Source: Dehalococcoidia bacterium UBA2158 (GTDB lineage Bacteria; Chloroflexota; Dehalococcoidia; Lucifugimonadales; UBA3495). Taken from it: a DNA stretch of 50,670 nucleotides. Below, piece by piece: positions 8,965-16,908 of the stretch (its first letter is position 1; each line of letters begins with the position of its first letter). The stretch spans positions 16,730 to 67,399 of the forward strand of contig DCWQ01000045.1 of assembly GCA_002328185.1 (NCBI GenBank), read 5' to 3'. Both the position numbers and the translations under genes were made by a program. The notes below the pieces were generated by a model. The model did no database searches. It had not been told where the DNA came from and saw only the letters and a list, made by a program, of their open reading frames with translations.

Positions 8965-9441
8965 ATGGGCATACTGACCGACGACATGAAGCGAGTGGTC
9001 CGCCAGCAGCGTATGGGATTCATGGCTACTGTGTGCCCAGACGGCTCGCCCAACCTCTCCCCCAAGGGCACCGCCACGGTCTGGGACGACGACCACCTAG
9101 TTTTCGCCAACCTCGGGTCTCCGGTCACGATCGAAAACCTGGGCCACAATCCAGCCTGCGAGTTGAATATCTTGGACGCTTTCCTCCGCAAGGGCTACCG
9201 GTTCAAAGGGACCGCGCAGGTTGTCGACAGCGGTGAACTCTTCGATGAGATCAAAGAGGCTTACGTCACTGGAAGCCACGGAATCCAGCGTTCAGGGCTG
9301 CCGGCCAAGTCCTACGTGTTGATCACGGTGACCAGGGCAGCGCCCTTCATGTCTCCGGGTTACACTCCTGGAAAGACCGAAGAAGACATGCGGAAAGAGT
9401 GGACAGGATACTGGGCCGGGGTGCAAGAAACCAATACGTAA
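8965..9441 (+). CDS. pyridoxamine 5'-phosphate oxidase family protein (FMN-binding split barrel)
   Basis: A 158-residue split-barrel flavoprotein. The N-terminal stretch MKRVVRQQRMGFMATVCPDG (residues 8-28) followed by SPNLSPKGTATVWDDDHLVFA is typical of the PPOX-type putative flavin or F420 reductases. It is too short for PdxH and lacks its C-terminal domain, so a role in FMN/F420-dependent reduction of a small molecule is more likely. The ribosome site GGAG precedes ATG 8965. Nearest neighbour downstream is the AhpD-like selenoprotein (59 nt). Confidence 0.85.
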   Translation: MGILTDDMKRVVRQQRMGFMATVCPDGSPNLSPKGTATVWDDDHLVFANLGSPVTIENLGHNPACELNILDAFLRKGYRFKGTAQVVDSGELFDEIKEAYVTGSHGIQRSGLPAKSYVLITVTRAAPFMSPGYTPGKTEEDMRKEWTGYWAGVQETNT

Positions 9442-9500
9442 CCCAGAGCATCTAAAATCCGGACTTAACTTCAACGTCGACCAACTCTAGGAGTAAATCC

Positions 9501-10055
9501 ATGTCCTGGATCAAGGAAGAAAAGGTAGACCTGCCCCCGGTGATTTCTTGCATGTCCATCAACGAGAACGCGATGAAGGCAGTGCAGAACCTAAACGCCA
9601 ATATCACCTTTGGCTCCTCAGCTCTGACCCGCGTCCAGGAAGAGTGCATCGCCACCGTGGTGGCTGCCGTTAACAGTTGCCGGTATTGAACCATGTCTCA
9701 CGGAGGGTTCCTCCGTCAGCATTCCGACGACACCGACCTGACCAACCACATGATGCACGACTACACCAAGGCCGACTTGGACGACCAGACCCGGGGCATG
9801 TTGGATTTCGCAGTCAAGCTCACCAAGAACCCGGCTGGCAACAAGAAGGCCGATCTTCAAAAGCTCCGTGACCTGGGCCTGGACGAGCAGCAGGTGTTGT
9901 CGACCGTCCTGATAACGTGCAACTTCAACTTTATGACCCGGTTGGCCGACGGCCTGGGCGTGGAGGTCACTGAGAACCGGTTCGAGGATTTCAAGCGCTG
10001 GATGTCGCCCGAAGTTCAGGCGATATCCTGGCTGATGGACCGCAAAGAAGTCTAA
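9501..10055 (+). CDS. AhpD-like / peroxidase-related selenoprotein (CxxU)
   Basis: A 184-residue CMD-fold protein read through one in-frame TGA at 9687-9689. The active site is C60-R-Y-Sec63-T-M-S-H67. Family members have C-x-Y-C-x-x-x-H, so Sec replaces the second (resolving or attacking) Cys. Coding continues in the same frame with good family similarity on both sides (ALTRVQEECIATVVAAVNS before, FNFMTRLADGLGVEVTENRF after). A hairpin follows the TGA (see 9690-9716). Likely a selenol/thiol peroxidase or disulfide oxidoreductase acting on hydroperoxides in the cytosol. The start has AGGAG upstream. If TGA were a true stop, both halves would be useless. Confidence 0.88.
9690..9716 (+). promoter_or_regulatory. 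bacterial SECIS-like hairpin of the AhpD-like gene
   Basis: A perfect 7-bp stem ACGGAGG (9700-9706) with CCTCCGT (9710-9716) closes a GTT loop at 9707-9709. The loop G is the 18th nucleotide after the TGA. Bacterial SECIS elements lie just downstream of the UGA inside the coding region, with a small apical loop carrying G among its first bases about 16-37 nt away. Confidence 0.8.
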
Positions 10056-10062
10056 TTCACGT

Positions 10063-11181
10063 CTAGCGGTACAGACGGTTCAGGTTGGCGTGGTTGTCCG
10101 GGTTGAGGTTCTTGCCGGCAAATGCCGGGTGGTCTTCTGCGTACCGGTGAGCACGGAACACGGCGTTCGCAAAGCCAAACCTGGAGCCGCCGGCGGTGGG
10201 CGGGTTTGCCACGAAGAACGGACTAATGTACTCCCAAACGATCTCGCCGCCTTGGGTAACCTCCAGTACTCGCCCAGGCGCTCCCTCGCAGATCAGGGTG
10301 TTGCCGTTGGGAAACCGCTCTGCGCTGCTGATGTTGTAGCTGTAGAACGATAACGGCGGGTCGCCCTGGTATTCCCAGGCGATCTCGTTGGTCTTCGGGT
10401 CGATCTCTATGACTCTGGAGAAATTCATCCCCCGGCGGTGGGCGCCGTTATCGAACAAAAGTATGTTTCCGTTATCCAGCATGGTGGGATGGTGCTGGTG
10501 GGAAACGTCGCCTGGGCCCCATTTCCAAGTGAATTTCCCAGTTTTGCGGTCGACGATGCCTATGGTGCTGGTCTGCCTGAAGCTGATGAGGAAATCTCCG
10601 TCCGGCGTCAGGCTGATGGAATTGGCGTGGGTCCACTCTTTCCGGTTCTCAAGGGGGCAGATCACGTCTAGGGCCGGGTCCAGGTGCTCCCAGGCGTTCC
10701 AGGTGTTCATGGTCTTGCCGTCTTGGGAGACTTCGATCACGTTGTCGCCGAACATTCCCGGACCAACTCCGTCGTCAAGAAAGCCACCTCCAACCGAGTC
10801 CGCAAGTTCTTGCGGCAGCAGCTCCCAGACCAATGCGATCGTAGACCCTGATTCCGTGCGATGGAAGTCGTGGTGCAGGAGTGGATTTTTGTACCCCCAG
10901 ACGACGTTCCCGTCCCAGTCTAGTTCGATCAGGGATTTGGCTGAACCTCCCATTCCCTGACCATCTGGCGCAGACCCGGTCCTAGCCAGGAGGTTACCGT
11001 TGGGGAGCAGGAAGCCGTAGTTGATCTGCTCCGCGCTGTACCACCGATGGCAGACCTGCCCTTGCATGTCCAGCAGGTTGGCGTAATTACCGCCCCTGGT
11101 CGCCGTCAACGTGTAGCCGGGCCACGACCGCTGGGGCGAGTTGTGGATCAAACCGTTTTTGTGGTGCCTGGACCAACCCAT
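10063..11181 (-). CDS. arylsulfotransferase (ASST) family beta-propeller protein
   Basis: A 372-residue six-bladed propeller made of repeats such as SLIELDWDGNVVWGYKNP, NVIEVSQDGKTMNTW, VIEIDPKTNEIAWEYQGD and VLEVTQGGEIVWEYISP. These are the D-x-x-G-x-x-x-W-x-Y blades of the Arylsulfotran_2 family. Conserved histidines (LLHHDFHR about 101-108, HQHHPTM, and HANSISL) sit where ASST catalytic His residues lie. No signal peptide is evident, unlike periplasmic ASST, so a cytosolic PQQ-like or sulfotransfer role is open. Convergent with the selenoprotein gene (7-nt gap). A palindrome lies in its leader. Confidence 0.8.
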   Translation of the reverse strand: MGWSRHHKNGLIHNSPQRSWPGYTLTATRGGNYANLLDMQGQVCHRWYSAEQINYGFLLPNGNLLARTGSAPDGQGMGGSAKSLIELDWDGNVVWGYKNPLLHHDFHRTESGSTIALVWELLPQELADSVGGGFLDDGVGPGMFGDNVIEVSQDGKTMNTWNAWEHLDPALDVICPLENRKEWTHANSISLTPDGDFLISFRQTSTIGIVDRKTGKFTWKWGPGDVSHQHHPTMLDNGNILLFDNGAHRRGMNFSRVIEIDPKTNEIAWEYQGDPPLSFYSYNISSAERFPNGNTLICEGAPGRVLEVTQGGEIVWEYISPFFVANPPTAGGSRFGFANAVFRAHRYAEDHPAFAGKNLNPDNHANLNRLYR

Positions 11182-11206
11182 ATTTATCCCTCATCAAACC
11201 GCTTCT

Positions 11207-11232
11207 GGAAACCGTTTCCGGTCACGAGTATA
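11207..11232 (-). promoter_or_regulatory. candidate promoter -10 and palindromic operator upstream of the ASST-family gene
   Basis: On minus, TATACT (11232-11227) resembles a -10 box. Immediately downstream, where transcription would start, is the palindrome GGAAACCGTTTCC (11207-11219, 6-bp arms, one central base). An operator at +1 of this LacI/GntR-like form would block initiation. No good -35 is seen. Confidence 0.4.
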
Positions 11233-11359
11233 CAGGCACTGGTAAGCGTGCGCGATATGACCGGTAGAGGGTTCTTGGGCGTGGCTCCCTGCATGCTAAA
11301 CTTGTGTCTCGACAGATTCTTGGTTCGTCATTCATGACATGCGAAAAACAGGAGCCGGT

Positions 11360-12793
11360 ATGGTCCGTTGGGCAGATATCCCTGCAGGTTTGCAAGAAAA
11401 TTTCGACAGAAGGCAGTTCAAGCCCTTCGGGAATGCCCAGTGGGTGGAAGCGCCGAGATTGACCGATGCCCGGGTTGCTGTAATCACGACAGCGGCGATC
11501 CACCGCGCTGACGACCGGCCATTTACCGGTCACGAGGGTGACTACCGCATCATCCCGGGCGACATCGACTACGCCGACTTAAACATGACCCACTCAAGCA
11601 TCAACTTCGACCGCAGCGCCTATCAGCAGGATGTAAATGTCTGTTTTCCCCTTGAGCACCTTCAATCGCTGGAAGAATCTGGGGAGATCGGCTCAGTCTC
11701 GGATTGGCATTACTCGTTCATGGGATCTACAGCTCCGGAACGAATGGAGGCAGCCGCCAGAGAGGTCGCCGAAATGCTTCGGGGTGACCACGTCAACCTT
11801 GTTCTACTCATCCCGATTTGACCCGGTTGCACGCGCGCCGTAGGCGTGTTGTCGCAGATGATCGAACGGCCGGAATCGGAGGGCGGGGCCGACATCGCAA
11901 CGGTCCAGATCAGCCTCATTCGGCCAGTCACTGAGGCGACCGAACCGCCCCGTGCGCTGTGGGTGCCGTTCCCGTTTGGACGCCCACTTGGTCCGCCGAA
12001 TCGTCCTGATATCCAGTTTGACGTTTTACGGCGTACCTTGGCACTGGTAGACCAAACCGCTGGACCTGCGTTGATCGACTACGACGGACCTGAAGGCGAC
12101 GAGCAAGTCGAAAATACGGCGTGGTCTTGCCCTGTGACTTTCCCTACGGCCGCGCCCGAGAGCGAGTCCGACGCGCTGACGGCCCAACTACGGCGGGAAG
12201 CGCAGTTACTCAGGCCGTGGTTCGATGAAGGATTGAGCGCACGGGGCCGTACTTCGGTCGGAACCAGCGGCAAGGGCGTCGATTCAATCGAAGAGATGCT
12301 CGAGATTCTAGTGCGCTTCTCGGCAGAGGCTGACATGGCGGTGCCGGATGGTTACATCCACCCGATGCCCCAGTTGCTGCGTTATATCACCGACGACATC
12401 CGAGATTTCTACTACGAGGCGGCAATATCGAAGCCCGGCGCGGCGTTTCCTTCGCCACAGGACCTGCTGGAGTGGTTCTTCCTGCAGACGGTTGCGGGTG
12501 ACGTTTTCTACCAGGTACGCGAGAGGCTGTTGGCCGCGGACGTGCTGGTGCTCATGGCCAAGGGCCTTGACGATGATGAGATCGATGTCCGTTTGTCCCT
12601 GCTGGCCGGAACGTCCGTTGCCGTGTCCGGCGATATCCTCCGTCAATCCAGCATCAGCCGCGAGTTGCTGGGAGATTCGGCCAAGGTGTTCCAAGCCGAT
12701 CAGCCGAACCGTCTCTCGTGGACCATCGTTCCGGTTTCCATGCGTGACCGGCGCAGCGAACGCACGGGAAGCAAAACCGCCGTCCGAGCATAG
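11360..12793 (+). CDS. GrdB/PrdB-like selenoprotein (glycine/sarcosine/betaine reductase selenoprotein B family) with C-terminal extension
   Basis: A 477-residue protein read through one TGA at 11819-11821 (Sec154). The N-terminal part has the family landmarks VAVITTAAIHRADDRPF (about 39-55), SINFDRSAYQQDVNVCFPLEHL (about 80-101), and DWHYSFMGS. These lead to LVLLIPI-Sec-PGC-TRAVGVLSQ, the UxxC redox site (family: Pv-U-P-x-C). Similarity continues to ALWVPFPFGRPLGPPN (about 195-210). Residues about 235-477 are an extension I do not recognise. ATG 11360 is chosen because GGAG precedes it, although the frame is open from 11339. Role: probably a selenol-dependent reductase. No glycine-reductase partners (GrdA, GrdC, GrdD) are adjacent, so classical Stickland chemistry is unlikely. 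Confidence 0.86.
11822..11851 (+). promoter_or_regulatory. bacterial SECIS-like hairpin of the GrdB-like gene
   Basis: Stem CGCC (11836-11839) pairs with GGCG (11843-11846) around the loop GTA (11840-11842). The stem extends downward by G-U, C-G and G-U pairs, a bulged C at 11832, then A-T and C-G. The loop G is 19 nt after the TGA. Confidence 0.75.
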
Positions 12794-12877
12794 GCCCCAG
12801 TCACAAGCGATTATATCGTTTCCTGGCTGTGCATCGGGCGTTTCACAGATATATACTGTGTTCACCCTCAATCACGA

Positions 12878-12952
12878 GCGGGCGTAACTCAGGGGTAGAG
12901 TGCTTGCTTCCCAAGCAAGATGTCGTGGGTTCGAATCCCATCGCCCGCTCCA
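12878..12952 (+). tRNA. tRNA-Gly (anticodon CCC)
   Basis: Cloverleaf with acceptor GCGGGCG/CGCCCGC, anticodon stem CTTGC/GCAAG around the loop TTCCCAA, and T loop GTTCGAATC. CCA is encoded (12950-12952). It decodes GGG. TATACT about 26 nt upstream may be its -10 box. Confidence 0.97.
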
Positions 12953-13257
12953 CACCGTTTTGTTCCTGGGAAGGCGATATTCCCTCCCCGATTTCTACCA
13001 CGTGCTCTGTGCTTCCAGTGTAAATCCACTGCTGCCCTCCAACAGTTCTCGTCTCAAAACCCATGCCCCGAAGGAGTTGGCCTACTTGCCAGGAGTTGAG
13101 TTGGACCCTTTGTTAATCCGAATATTTGACACCCGACGAATCCCGAATTACACTCACTCCGACTGTGTCGGTACCCAATCAATCAGGTTCTTAATATAAG
13201 TTTTTGGTAGCAAAATTCGTTATTGGCCAGCGAATTAACTAAGGGAGCGGAATTTTG
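12953..13257 (+). other. intergenic region with promoter for the coiled-coil gene
   Basis: No convincing gene lies between tRNA-Gly and the coiled-coil gene. The only clear element is a promoter: TTGACA at 13126-13131, a 17-nt spacer, TACACT at 13149-13154, giving a leader of about 97 nt. GGGAGCGG (about 13243-13250) serves the next gene. Confidence 0.6.
13126..13154 (+). promoter_or_regulatory. sigma-70 promoter of the coiled-coil gene
   Basis: Perfect TTGACA and a 4/6 TACACT, 17 nt apart. Confidence 0.6.
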
Positions 13258-14100
13258 ATGGCAGAAAACAACCAGGAGTCTCAAGGACTCGACGGTAACA
13301 CGCAGCCAGAGGCGTCAGGCGACAAGCAATCGATGCTGCTCAAGCTAGCCGAGCGGACCGTTGTCCAGGCCGAAGCTTTGGCCCAGGAGATTACCGACCA
13401 CGCCAGGCAAGAAAGTGAAGCGGCAGGCGCCATGATCATAGCGGAAGCCTCAGAGAAGGCGAAAGCCGAGGCCCAGCAGACCATTGATAGCGCGAAGCGC
13501 CACAGCGAGACCATGGCCAGTGAGGCCGCCTCCGAGGCCCTTGCCGAGAGCGAAAAGACGCTGGGCAACGCCCGGTCAGAAAGCGAGAAGATGCTGAGCA
13601 GGGCTCAATCAGATAGCGAAAAGCTGGTCAACAAAGCCAAAGAGGACAGCGAAAAGCTGCTGACGAATGCCAAATCCGATAGCGAAGCGGACCTCAGGTC
13701 TGCCAACAACCAAGCACAGGAGATTCTCGCAAAGGCCCGGCAGGAAGCGCAGTCCATCATCAGCGCCTCCCAGACGCGATCCGCCAGCGCCGAGTCCAAA
13801 GCCCGGTTGCAAGCCGAGTTCATCATCAGGCAGACGACCCAGAACGTTTCCGAGGGGATTCGGGCCTCGGTCTTGGAAATCTGCAACAATCTTCTGCCGA
13901 CTGTGGAGGGAATGGGCACAAGCGCTCCTGCAGTGCTGAACGCTGACGAAGCCGACTCCGCCGTGGCCACCGAGACTCCGATGCTGGAAAGCGCCGACTC
14001 CGACGACGAGCACTCTCCGGCCACCAACGGTGTGGATTCTCGGTCTTCAGACAAGCCCAAGTCCAAGTCCAAGGCATCCAAAAAGGGTATCGCAGCTTAA
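13258..14100 (+). CDS. alanine/serine-rich coiled-coil protein
   Basis: A 280-residue protein of one long predicted helix (about 20-190), with many Ala, Glu, Lys and Ser and no hydrophobic segment. The core holds 11-residue repeats such as ESEKMLSRAQS, DSEKLVNKAKE and DSEKLLTNAKS (about 107-150). These hendecads favour right-handed coiled coils, as in stalk proteins and DivIVA-like or ATP-synthase b-like scaffolds. The tail (220-280) is acidic and Ser-rich and ends in a lysine-rich stretch (KPKSKSKASKKGIAA). I cannot name the family. It has its own promoter, long leader and terminator, so it is monocistronic. ATG 13258 is preferred over TTG 13255. Confidence 0.75.
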   Translation: MAENNQESQGLDGNTQPEASGDKQSMLLKLAERTVVQAEALAQEITDHARQESEAAGAMIIAEASEKAKAEAQQTIDSAKRHSETMASEAASEALAESEKTLGNARSESEKMLSRAQSDSEKLVNKAKEDSEKLLTNAKSDSEADLRSANNQAQEILAKARQEAQSIISASQTRSASAESKARLQAEFIIRQTTQNVSEGIRASVLEICNNLLPTVEGMGTSAPAVLNADEADSAVATETPMLESADSDDEHSPATNGVDSRSSDKPKSKSKASKKGIAA

Positions 14101-14120
14101 TACCACTTAAACTGCTCCGG

Positions 14121-14193
14121 TCTGGAGAGCTCCTTCTCCAGAGGCATAACTGGTAAAGCAAAAATGGCCCCCACGTTGTGGGGGTCATTTTTG
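14121..14193. terminator. two hairpins, the second a bidirectional terminator
   Basis: A perfect 8-bp stem TCTGGAGA/TCTCCAGA (14121-14142) is followed by a 14-bp stem (14161-14174 with 14178-14191, loop GTT) flanked by A-run and T-run. The second ends both the coiled-coil gene and the convergent TPR gene. Confidence 0.85.
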
Positions 14194-14235
14194 CCTGGTC
14201 ATAATCATAGCTACAAGTGTCACCTGTTGATTTTG

Positions 14236-15120
14236 TCACTCCGAAGGGCTCTCGCCGTCAGACGCGTCGTTTTCAGCTTTCGCACGCAGTTCGCCTACCG
14301 TTGCCAAGTCTCTCTCCGAATCTTCATACAAACCGAGACGATGATACGCGATTCTACGGTTGTGGTACGCCTCTGAATAATTTCTGTTGATGCGTATGGC
14401 TTGAGAGTAATCCTCGATCGCGCGTTCGAATTCATCCATCCCGGAAAGCATGTTTCCCCGGTTGATGTAAACGTCAGGGTCTTTGGGGTCGAGGCGGATG
14501 GCCTCGTCGTAGTCTTCGAAGGCTCGTTCGTGCTGGTCCATGTCGTTGTAGGCGTTGCCCCGGTTGTTATAGGCGGCAGCGTAGTCAGGGTTTATTCGGA
14601 TAACTTCATCGTAGTCCTCGATGGCCCGCTGGTTCTCGCCCAGGGAGTGGTAGGCGGTTCCTCGGTTGCTGTAGGCCGCTACATTTTCAGGGTCCAGAGC
14701 GACGGCCTCGTCATAATCTTCTATGGCCCGAGCGTGTTCACCCACGGCCAGGTAGGCATTTCCACGGTTATTGAGGGCCACCACGTATTCGGGATTGATC
14801 CGAATGGCTTCGTCGTAGTCGTTGATGGCGCGCCAGTGTTCGCCCAGGTCATAGTAGGCGATCGCACGGTTATTGTAGGCTGCGGAATACTCGGGGTTGT
14901 GCTCGATGGCCCGGTCGTAGTCCTTGATGGCACGCTCGTTCTGGCCCATGTCGTGGTAGACGTTTCCCCGGTTGTGGTAGGCCTCGGAGTACTCCGGGTT
15001 GATGCGAACGGCCTCGTCATATCCTTCTATCGCGCTGTCGAATTGGCCAAGCGCATAGTAGGCAATTCCCAGATTGTAGTAGAACTCGGCACGTTCGGGT
15101 TTAGACTGGTTCGTCGACAT
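14236..15120 (-). CDS. tetratricopeptide repeat protein (eight TPRs)
   Basis: A 294-residue protein built almost wholly of eight 34-residue TPR units with the classic W/Y-G-Y-A-F-A-P pattern, for example AYNNRAIAYYDLGEHWRAIN. The repeats are very regular (YDEAIRINPEY recurs), which points to a recent expansion. There is no signal peptide or membrane segment, so it is a cytosolic protein-protein scaffold. The frame is open to 15162, but ATG 15120 begins just before the first repeat. The partner is unknown. Confidence 0.88.
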   Translation of the reverse strand: MSTNQSKPERAEFYYNLGIAYYALGQFDSAIEGYDEAVRINPEYSEAYHNRGNVYHDMGQNERAIKDYDRAIEHNPEYSAAYNNRAIAYYDLGEHWRAINDYDEAIRINPEYVVALNNRGNAYLAVGEHARAIEDYDEAVALDPENVAAYSNRGTAYHSLGENQRAIEDYDEVIRINPDYAAAYNNRGNAYNDMDQHERAFEDYDEAIRLDPKDPDVYINRGNMLSGMDEFERAIEDYSQAIRINRNYSEAYHNRRIAYHRLGLYEDSERDLATVGELRAKAENDASDGESPSE

Positions 15121-15470
15121 TTTCACCACACGCTCAGTAAGGCCCTGGCCTCCGGGAACCACACGCTCAATCCGGCTCTGGGGCTCCGGTCATAAGATGC
15201 CCGATTCACCGATTTTCAACGCCCCAACGCCAAAATCCGAGTATAACATTCCTGCCGCACGGATTAGCAAAATCCCACAGGCCGAGAAACTCGAATGTTA
15301 ATCCACGGGATGAGCCGGGGAATCCGTGGCCGGTGCGATTTTCGTATCAGTATCCGTACATTAGGGACGAATAGTCTTAGTTTCAAGTCCCGAGCCCTTG
15401 GTGCGGTAACATATATTCCGCAAGCCCCAGGTATTTACCCGTTCGATCAGACGGTTGAGGATAATCAGGA
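15121..15470. other. divergent intergenic region between TPR and thioredoxin-like genes
   Basis: 350 nt without a supported gene. It must hold the promoters of both flanking genes. On minus, TATACT (15245-15240) is a possible -10 for the TPR gene with a weak TTGCTA -35. I see no clear promoter for the plus gene and no strong hairpin. Confidence 0.4.
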
Positions 15471-16220
15471 ATGTCGCGACTACTAGCCCTGCCTTTAATG
15501 GCAGTTGTAATTGGATTACTGGGCTGTGGAACCTCTGCGGCGGAGGCCCTCCCGGCCTCAAGCCCTACCTCGACGGTTGAGGCCGCGCCTGTCGCGCCGC
15601 TGAAACTTGCATCAGATTCCACTATTGTTCCGGCGATGACAGCCTTGTCCAAACCGACGTCCGTGCCTGATTCGACCGCGGGTCCCGTCGCCACCGCGCT
15701 GCCACTCCCAAGAGCGGCGTCCGCACCAACTACCGCACCCGGGAAAGCCGGGATAATCGTCGAGCAGCCTGGGATCGGGACGGACGTGGGCCAGACCTTG
15801 CCTCACTTTGGATTCGCGCTTTTCGATGGGGCCCAGCGGAATACTGCACAGCTATCGAGTCAGGGCCGGCCAGTGTTCTTATTCTTCTTCGCCACTTGGT
15901 GATCGGTCTGCCGCTCCGAGTTACGGAGCATGAAGGACGTCTACCCAGAGTTCGCGGACAACGTAGATTTTTACGCGATCGGCCAGAGCCCCTTCGAGAG
16001 TATCGACCTGTTGGAGTCGTACCGGATCAAAGAGAGCTACCCCTGGCCCGTAGCTGAGGTAGACCCGAACATCCTGAGGTCCTTGCGAGTGTTGCAGCAA
16101 TCGACCAAGATCGTCCTGGACCATCAGGGAATCATCACCTACCGTGGCGGATACGCCGACGGACGCGTAGATAAGTGGCGCAAAGTATTTTCTGACCTGG
16201 TTGAGAGGGCCGGAGGCTGA
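15471..16220 (+). CDS. thioredoxin-like (TlpA/AhpC-TSA type) lipoprotein selenoprotein with UxxC
   Basis: A 249-residue protein read through one TGA at 15900-15902 (Sec144). Residues 1-19 are a lipoprotein signal (lipobox LLGC, Cys19). Residues 20-100 are a Pro/Ala/Thr-rich linker. The thioredoxin fold starts near 105. The motif FLFFFATW-Sec-SVCRSEL matches the TlpA site ATWCxxCRxE, with Sec in place of the first, nucleophilic Cys and Cys147 as partner. The fold continues with VLDHQGIITYRGG. The usual cis-Pro before the fourth strand seems to be Ser or Thr (QQSTKIVLD), which is odd. Likely a membrane-anchored extracytoplasmic selenol disulfide reductase or peroxide scavenger. The ribosome site AGGA is weak. 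Confidence 0.87.
15903..15929 (+). promoter_or_regulatory. bacterial SECIS-like hairpin of the thioredoxin-like gene
   Basis: Perfect 6-bp stem GCTCCG (15913-15918) with CGGAGC (15924-15929) and a five-base loop AGTTA. The loop G (15920) is exactly 18 nt after the TGA, as in the AhpD-like gene, and both loops contain GTT. Confidence 0.8.
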
Positions 16221-16333
16221 GAAACTTCGCCTAACCCTACCTAGTTTGACACTATCCATCGCGGTGGTAGATTCCAGTGAGCTGATTTAGGCAGTTCTTG
16301 CTGAGGTAAATCCAGCCAGAAACGGGGAATGCC

Positions 16334-16908
16334 ATGCTGGTTAAGTTGTTCTTCACGACCTTCGACCTGCCACAACTTCCATTCGTGTTCAGGCTGATTT
16401 GGCCCTTGCTGACCAGAAGTAGCCGGTTCGCGCCGGAGGAGTTGGATGCGGCGGGTCTGGTGTTGGGTCCCAAGGCCGTCCGGTGCTCGTAGGTTAGGGT
16501 GGCGGAGGGCCGGTTGCTGCGCCTGATATTCAAGTTGAACGAGAATCGGGCGCTCACGACCTTCCGGACCGTCAACCTCCCCTCCGAGGTGCGTCACTCC
16601 AGGGGCAATTTCGACCTATTTGTGCACGAGATGGTCCATGTGTACCAATTCGAGAAGATCGGCAGCATCTATATCTAGCAGACTTTGGCGGAGCAGCGGT
16701 CCGAGGAAGGCTGCAGATACGGAGGCTGGAAAAGCTGGCTGAAGACCGTCAAAACGGCCAGCGCCTCGGCAACTACAACCGCGAGCAACAAGGCCAGATC
16801 GCCCAAGACTATTACGACGACGTGCCGACGCCCGATCTGTCTATCGACAACCCAACCCAGTTGGCGTTCCAGCCTTTCATAGATGATTTGCAGGCAGGGG
16901 CACTATAG
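16334..16908 (+). pseudogene. broken zinc-metallopeptidase-like (vgr-related protein type) gene
   Basis: One frame gives FVFRLIWPLLTRSSRFAPEE, then a TAG after AVRCS, then VRVAEGRLLRLIFKLNENRA. It continues to FVHEMVHVYQFEKIGSIYI (an HExxH-like zinc site), a second TAG, and QTLAEQRSEEGCRYGG. A frameshift near 16730 moves the reading to RLEKLAEDRQNGQRLGNYNR and DLSIDNPTQLAFQPFIDDLQ before the true stop. The pattern matches small proteins annotated as vgr-related, with HExxH and a YNREQQAQIAQDYYDD-like tail. Two TAG codons and one frameshift inactivate it. A relic promoter TTGACA at 16246-16251 lies upstream. Confidence 0.7.

Noticed and set aside
11360..12793. Classical glycine reductase operon
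   Set aside because: No GrdA, GrdC, GrdD, GrdE or thioredoxin reductase genes lie nearby, and the B-like protein has an unusual extension.
14401..15195. Long open frame antisense to the TPR gene
   Set aside because: It mirrors the regular TPR repeats, has no ribosome site and gives a Val/Gly-rich, family-less protein. The same applies to 47196-48113 (+) and 32333-33202 (-), antisense to good genes.
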